Program-made: the position numbers and the translations under genes
In this document: piece after piece, positions 5,655-6,595 of the stretch
Layout: every line of letters starts with the position of its first letter
Numbering within the stretch: the first letter of the stretch is position 1
Origin: Desulfuromonadales bacterium
GTDB lineage: Bacteria; Desulfobacterota; Desulfuromonadia; Desulfuromonadales; BM103
Reading direction: 5' to 3'
DNA: 6,595 nucleotides
Assembly: GCA_030640215.1 (NCBI GenBank)
Contig: DAOWJU010000127.1
Location: 1-6,595 of the forward strand
Notes under the pieces: generated by a model
The model's input: the letters and a program-made list of their open reading frames with translations, nothing else
The model's database searches: none
What the model was told of the DNA's origin: nothing

Positions 5655-6595
5655 CTAAGCTTTCCAGGCCTTTTCAAAAATAGTCCGATAATCTTCCGCA
5701 GAAAAAGGAACCGGGTTTGGTTTATTACAGGGGTCCTGAACAGCATGTTCGACCATGGCCTGTATATCAGCAGCGTCAGGCTGTTTGCCATAGCGCCCTG
5801 CCAGCTCTTTGATTGAACTGGCAAGACCCAAGTTACGATTGAATTGTTCAATCAACACAACCGCCTGTTCGGCGAATTGCTCTTCGCTTAACCCACTACC
5901 GTCGGCCCCTAAAATTTGTGCAATTTCGGCCATTTTTCTGCTGACAGCCGGCATGTTTTTACGCATCACATACGGCAGCATCAAGGCATTGCACTCACCG
6001 TGTGGCAAGTTATAAATCGCCCCCAGTGCATGAGCGAGGGAATGCGTATTTCCCAACTGGGAACTATTGAAGGCAAGACCGGCGCAGTATTGGCCATAAC
6101 ACATATTCGACCTGGCCTCCATATCCGAACCATCTTTATAGGCACGCGGCAGGTTCTCTGAAATCAGGCGAATCGCCTGCAGTGCAAGGCCATCGCTGTA
6201 TGGATTGGAGAGATTAGAGACATAAGCTTCTATTGCATGGGTGAGAGCATCCATGCCGGTCCCCGCAGTTATATGTGGCGGCATGCTGCAAGTCATTAAC
6301 GGATCGTTAACCGCAACGATCGGCAGCAATTTGGGATCGGCGATAACCATTTTCTGGTGGCGTTCGTGATCACTGATTATAGTTGCAAAAGTTGCCTCTG
6401 AACCTGTCCCGGAAGTCGTGGTCACTGCCACGAGCGGCGGCAGCATGTTTGAAACAGCGAACAGACCCTGATAATCATGGATTGACCCCGGATTGTTCAC
6501 CAGGATGCCAATTGCTTTGGCACAGTCATGCGGGCTGCAGCCACCGAGAGAGACAAGGCCATCACAACCTTCGCTCCGGAAGATTGGAAGGCCGG
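5655..6595 (-). CDS. Iron-containing (group III) alcohol dehydrogenase, N-terminus missing at right edge
   Basis: The frame is open from the right edge to a TAG at 5657-5655, giving 312 visible residues. About 70 N-terminal residues of a usual 380-390 lie outside. A GTG at 6500-6498 is internal and not the start, because the family's nucleotide-binding segment is encoded upstream of it (SLGGCSPHDCAKAIG, 6551-6507). The enzyme oxidises a primary alcohol to an aldehyde, or the reverse, with NAD(P) and a metal ion in the cytoplasm. Other motifs are TTTSGTGSE (6422-6396) and the metal ligands: Asp and His in MDALTH (6254-6237), His in NTHSLAH, and His in NLPHGE. Their spacings, 4 and 14 residues within the pairs, match those of the lactaldehyde reductase FucO. 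The usual GGGS nucleotide loop reads GGCS here. The start and its control region are outside the window. Its position before an alkyl sulfatase suggests a fatty alcohol substrate, which is inferred. Confidence 0.93.
   Translation of the reverse strand, partial: GLPIFRSEGCDGLVSLGGCSPHDCAKAIGILVNNPGSIHDYQGLFAVSNMLPPLVAVTTTSGTGSEATFATIISDHERHQKMVIADPKLLPIVAVNDPLMTCSMPPHITAGTGMDALTHAIEAYVSNLSNPYSDGLALQAIRLISENLPRAYKDGSDMEARSNMCYGQYCAGLAFNSSQLGNTHSLAHALGAIYNLPHGECNALMLPYVMRKNMPAVSRKMAEIAQILGADGSGLSEEQFAEQAVVLIEQFNRNLGLASSIKELAGRYGKQPDAADIQAMVEHAVQDPCNKPNPVPFSAEDYRTIFEKAWKA

Noticed and set aside
5585..5851. An 88-codon minus-strand open frame overlapping the 3' end of the alcohol dehydrogenase and the following gap
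   Set aside because: It is in a different frame from the conserved C-terminus of the alcohol dehydrogenase, with no ribosome site or family match.
5655..6500. GTG at 6500-6498 as the start of the alcohol dehydrogenase
   Set aside because: The frame stays open upstream to the window edge and encodes the conserved nucleotide-binding loop before this codon, so the GTG is internal.

Overview
The window is a compact, single-direction gene cluster. Six genes all lie on the minus strand, so the order of transcription is from the right edge to the left edge. The intergenic gaps are 109, 1, 61, 36 and 34 bases. No RNA gene, mobile element, CRISPR array or convincing terminator is visible. No stretch longer than about 110 bases lacks a gene.

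Layout in transcription order: (1) an iron-dependent group III alcohol dehydrogenase, cut by the right edge; (2) a secreted metallo-beta-lactamase-fold alkyl sulfatase of the SdsA/YjcS family, with a Sec signal peptide and the full zinc-ligand set; (3) a YigI-like hotdog acyl-CoA thioesterase starting one base after the sulfatase stop; (4) a FadD-like long-chain acyl-CoA synthetase; (5) an acyl-CoA dehydrogenase with the LCAD/isovaleryl-CoA-dehydrogenase placement of its catalytic glutamate; (6) the first 56 codons of a second AMP-forming acyl-CoA ligase, resembling cyclohexanecarboxylate-CoA ligases, with a probable TTG start and cut by the left edge.

The genes can be read together as a catabolic route. 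The sulfatase would hydrolyse a sulfate ester outside the cytoplasm to an alcohol plus sulfate. The alcohol dehydrogenase would oxidise the alcohol. One or both ligases would activate the resulting carboxylate with CoA, and the acyl-CoA dehydrogenase would start beta-oxidation, with the thioesterase releasing CoA from stalled or excess acyl-CoA. An aldehyde-oxidising enzyme is missing from the visible part. This pathway is inferred from gene order and family roles. Each individual family call is much firmer than the pathway.

The organism is a bacterium with moderate GC content and strong Shine-Dalgarno sites. The Fe-ADH plus acyl-CoA ligase/dehydrogenase content, including a cyclohexanecarboxylate-type ligase, would fit a fatty- or alicyclic-acid-degrading proteobacterium such as a deltaproteobacterium (Desulfuromonas/Geobacter-like). 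That placement is only a guess from gene style.
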